The translations under genes and the position numbers were made by a program. From DATDMG01 sp036518955 (GTDB lineage Bacteria; Actinomycetota; Actinomycetes; Actinomycetales; Kineosporiaceae), in the NCBI GenBank assembly GCA_036518955.1, contig DATDMG010000248.1:1-59316 (forward strand): a stretch of 59,316 bases of DNA, read 5' to 3'. Shown here in pieces: positions 57,804 to 59,316 of this stretch. The notes under the pieces are model-generated. The model had not been told where the DNA came from. It worked only from the letters and a program-made list of their open reading frames with translations, and did no database searches. Numbering within the stretch: the first letter of the stretch is position 1; each line of letters opens with the position of its first letter.

Positions 57804-58240
57804 GTGTACTCGCCGTAGCGGTACACCTCGCCTCCCAGATGCGGAGAGATACCCGGGTCTTCGGTCGTGGATTTGCAGAAGTAATTCGCGTCGTTGTGGT
57901 AGACGCCCCCGGACTGCATGTGTCGCTTGTTCAGCGCTACCCTGGTGGCCTGCCCCTCGTCCTGGTACTGGTTGGATGAGTCATCCCATTTCTGGGTGAT
58001 GAAGGAGAAGAAGATGTAGTCAGAGTCGGAGGAGTATCCTGGTTCGGAGAAGTACAGCCGGTGGATGTTCTGTTTCCCGGCCTTGTTCTGGTAGCAGAAC
58101 CCCCCGTTGGGGTAGTCACCCCCTGCCGCTTGTGAGCTGGCCACGGGGCCGGCCAGCAGAGTCGCGCCGACTACTCCAAGGGCAACCAGGGTACCCACCA
58201 CAGGAGTGCGCCCAATGTTCAGCCTTCTGTTCCAGTCCAT
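57785..58240 (-). CDS. Secreted GGFCYQ-family protein, copy 2
   Basis: This 151-residue paralogue of the product at 45197-45694 starts at ATG 58240 with a GGAG ribosome site. Signal peptide: TPVVGTLVALGVVGATLLAG, cut near SQA|AGG. The mature part has YPNGGFCYQ, FFSFITQKWDDSSNQYQDE, a second Cys (NYFCKSTTEDP) and YRYGEYTS. The last residues (TRTA and stop) derive from the adjoining nitrilase remnant, so the native C-terminus may have been replaced. Function unknown. Confidence 0.82.
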   Translation of the reverse strand: MDWNRRLNIGRTPVVGTLVALGVVGATLLAGPVASSQAAGGDYPNGGFCYQNKAGKQNIHRLYFSEPGYSSDSDYIFFSFITQKWDDSSNQYQDEGQATRVALNKRHMQSGGVYHNDANYFCKSTTEDPGISPHLGGEVYRYGEYTSTRTA

Positions 58241-58270
58241 GCCGTTCTCCAAGGGATGCGTCGGTTCGAC

Positions 58271-58355
58271 ATTCTGTTCGGTGTTCGTCCGGTGCGGCAG
58301 AGCCCACTCCGGCCCTGCAAGGATAGCCAGGGCGTCTGGCGTGAAAAATCTCTGG
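58271..58355 (-). promoter_or_regulatory. Upstream region conserved between the two GGFCYQ genes (copy 2)
   Basis: Counterpart of 45730-45813. It contains GCCAG-ACGCC-CTGGC directly before CTATCCTTG (probable -10 region), and TTTTTCA further upstream. Confidence 0.55.
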
Positions 58356-58501
58356 CCTTGGCCGATCCCGGACTTTGCCGAATCTGGATGGTGACGCGCT
58401 CTCGACAAGATCGTAACGGGGCATCGGGTGGCGTGGCCGAGTCGGGCGTGATGCAGGTGCGCTGCGGGGTGGTGGCTGGGCCGCGTCCTCGACGGCCGGC
58501 T

Positions 58502-58824
58502 TCAGTGGGCTCCCGTCTGCCGGTCGGTGGGCCGGGACGGAGCGTTCATGGCTCTCCGCGCGACGAGAGCTCTGATCATCGCGGCTGCGAGGGCGGCCAC
58601 GAAGGTCGCCAGGAAGCCCCCGAGTGGTTGGTGGTCGCCGGACGCCGTCTCGAGCAGGACCAGGGCACCGAGACCCAGCCCGGCGACCGCGAACAGGCCG
58701 TCCAGCGGCAGGGCGATGACGCCGGGCGGCCGCGGCGGCGCCGGCCGGCACGGCCGTCCAGGGCGCGTTCCACCGGGTCGTTCGGCGCTGCTCCGGTCTC
58801 GTCCGTGGTCTCGGCGCCGCTCAC
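58502..58824 (-). pseudogene. Small membrane protein downstream of padR, apparently frameshifted
   Basis: GTG 58824 overlaps the padR stop (GTGA) and opens VSGAETTDETGAAPNDPVER. After about 28 codons the sensible reading moves by one base: GVIALPLDGLFAVAGLGLG and GGFLATFVAALAAAMIRALV are two clear membrane helices ending at the TGA at 58502-58504. The shift lies in a GC-only run near 58720-58745. Either the gene is broken, the run is a sequencing error, or frameshifting is programmed. PadR regulators commonly precede such small membrane proteins. Confidence 0.55.
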
Positions 58825-59177
58825 CACGTCACCGCCGGGTTCGCCGGGCCGGCCGGGCGCGCGGGGACAGTGCCGATGATCTTCCGCATCCCCTCGGCGA
58901 AGACCTGCCACTGGGTGCGCCGGTCCGCGAGGAGGGTCTGGCCTGCGCCGGTGAGCCGGTAGATCCGTCGTGGCCGCGCGGCCGTGCGGTCGGTGACGCT
59001 GGTGACGGCGCCCCCGCGCTCCAGCCGGTGCAGGGCCGGGTAGACCGTTCCCTCGGCCAGGTCGAACACGCCGTCAGAGGAGCTCCGGAGCTCGGCGATG
59101 AGCGCGTACCCGTGGGCCTCACCCAGTCGTTGAAGGGTGGCCAGGAGCAGGAGATCGAGATGCCCTCGCACGTCCAT
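58821..59177 (-). CDS. PadR-family transcriptional regulator
   Basis: The 118 residues from ATG 59177 show a winged helix: VRGHLDLLLLATLQRLGEAH, GYALIAELRSSSDGVFDLAE and GTVYPALHRLERGGAVTSVT, with RRIYRLTGAGQTLLADRRTQ WQVF. No ribosome site precedes the ATG. A -10-like TAGGAT lies at 59190-59185, so the message may be leaderless. The operator-like CCTAGG array suggests autoregulation. Confidence 0.88.
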   Translation of the reverse strand: MDVRGHLDLLLLATLQRLGEAHGYALIAELRSSSDGVFDLAEGTVYPALHRLERGGAVTSVTDRTAARPRRIYRLTGAGQTLLADRRTQWQVFAEGMRKIIGTVPARPAGPANPAVTW

Positions 59178-59208
59178 ACCTAGAATCCTATGCCTAGGGT
59201 TCCTAGGT
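59178..59208 (-). promoter_or_regulatory. CCTAGG repeat array over the padR promoter
   Basis: CCTAG, CCTAT, CCTAGG and CCTAGG occur at 59179, 59187, 59193 and 59202, inside outer arms ACCTAG (59178-59183) and CTAGGT (59203-59208). The array covers the presumed -10 box TAGGAT (59190-59185). A probable PadR operator. Confidence 0.6.
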
Positions 59209-59241
59209 GTTGAGCGGTCCTGACGTGCATAGTTGCCGGAG

Positions 59242-59250
59242 TTGTCCACA
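59242..59250 (+). other. Single DnaA-box-like 9-mer
   Basis: TTGTCCACA matches the actinobacterial DnaA box consensus. It stands alone within 139 bases of intergenic sequence at the right edge, so it is not evidence of an origin. Confidence 0.3.
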
Positions 59251-59316
59251 GGCGGACCGCTGTGCCCCGGTTCGAATGCGGCGTATCGGGCTAGCTTGCG
59301 ATCGTCAGGCCGGCCC

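Noticed and set aside
59242..59250. Replication origin at the right edge
   Set aside because: Only one DnaA-box-like 9-mer and no dnaA/dnaN neighbours.

Overview
The window is high-GC DNA from a motile actinobacterium. The signs are a single large flagellar locus in actinobacterial gene order with overlapping GTGA/ATGA starts, frequent GTG starts, an Rv0338c-like iron-sulfur reductase, HelD, and a polyhydroxyalkanoate (PHA) locus. The genus cannot be fixed from sequence alone; a Kineosporia/Cellulomonas-like motile lineage is a guess. I recognised no rRNA, tRNA or CRISPR array.

Layout. 1-21.1 kb (minus strand): a long flagellar block read from flgB down to flhB, which is cut by the left edge. 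It encodes rod, hook, MS-ring, switch, export ATPase, export gate and stator proteins, plus a cell-wall hydrolase and one unexplained secreted protein lodged between fliR and fliQ. 21.3-27.2 kb: a glycosyltransferase, then a fliT-like gene, fliS, fliD and fliC, then the sigma factor fliA. 27.4-31.4 kb (plus): flgN-flgK-flgL-fliW-csrA. 31.4-36.2 kb: an Fe-S reductase, a small membrane protein, an ECF sigma factor carrying its own anti-sigma-like tail, and an XRE regulator. 36.3-43.6 kb (minus): PHA metabolism (two PhaC-type proteins, 3-hydroxybutyrate dehydrogenase, phasin, acetoacetyl-CoA reductase, a small synthase partner, thiolase) and a ring-opening amidohydrolase. 43.9-47.2 kb: a broken NUDIX gene, two small secreted proteins and a CoA-transferase. 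47.2-54.1 kb: mostly unrecognised surface or secreted proteins. 54.1-59.2 kb: HelD, two small proteins of a shared type, a broken nitrilase gene, a second copy of one secreted family, and a PadR pair.

How it works together. Reading both strands by eye I find a recurrent promoter, (C/G)TCA-N4 then 12-13 bases then CCGAT/C, before fliC, flgN-flgK, flbD-motA and, approximately, the glycosyltransferase. It fits a FliA (sigma-28) promoter. The same motif lies before a membrane-protein/internal-duplication operon at 47.2-49.5 kb and a secreted protein at 51.3-52.1 kb, so unrecognised surface genes 20-25 kb away appear to belong to the motility regulon. The fliC leader has a GGA-loop hairpin and a GGA-containing ribosome site, which together with fliW and csrA suggests flagellin/FliW/CsrA feedback control.

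Two secreted paralogues (45.2 and 57.8 kb) share protein and upstream sequence. One abuts a truncated gene directly, and the other belongs to a pair of secreted genes that abuts a different truncated gene, suggesting insertions. All family assignments are from motif recognition without database searches.
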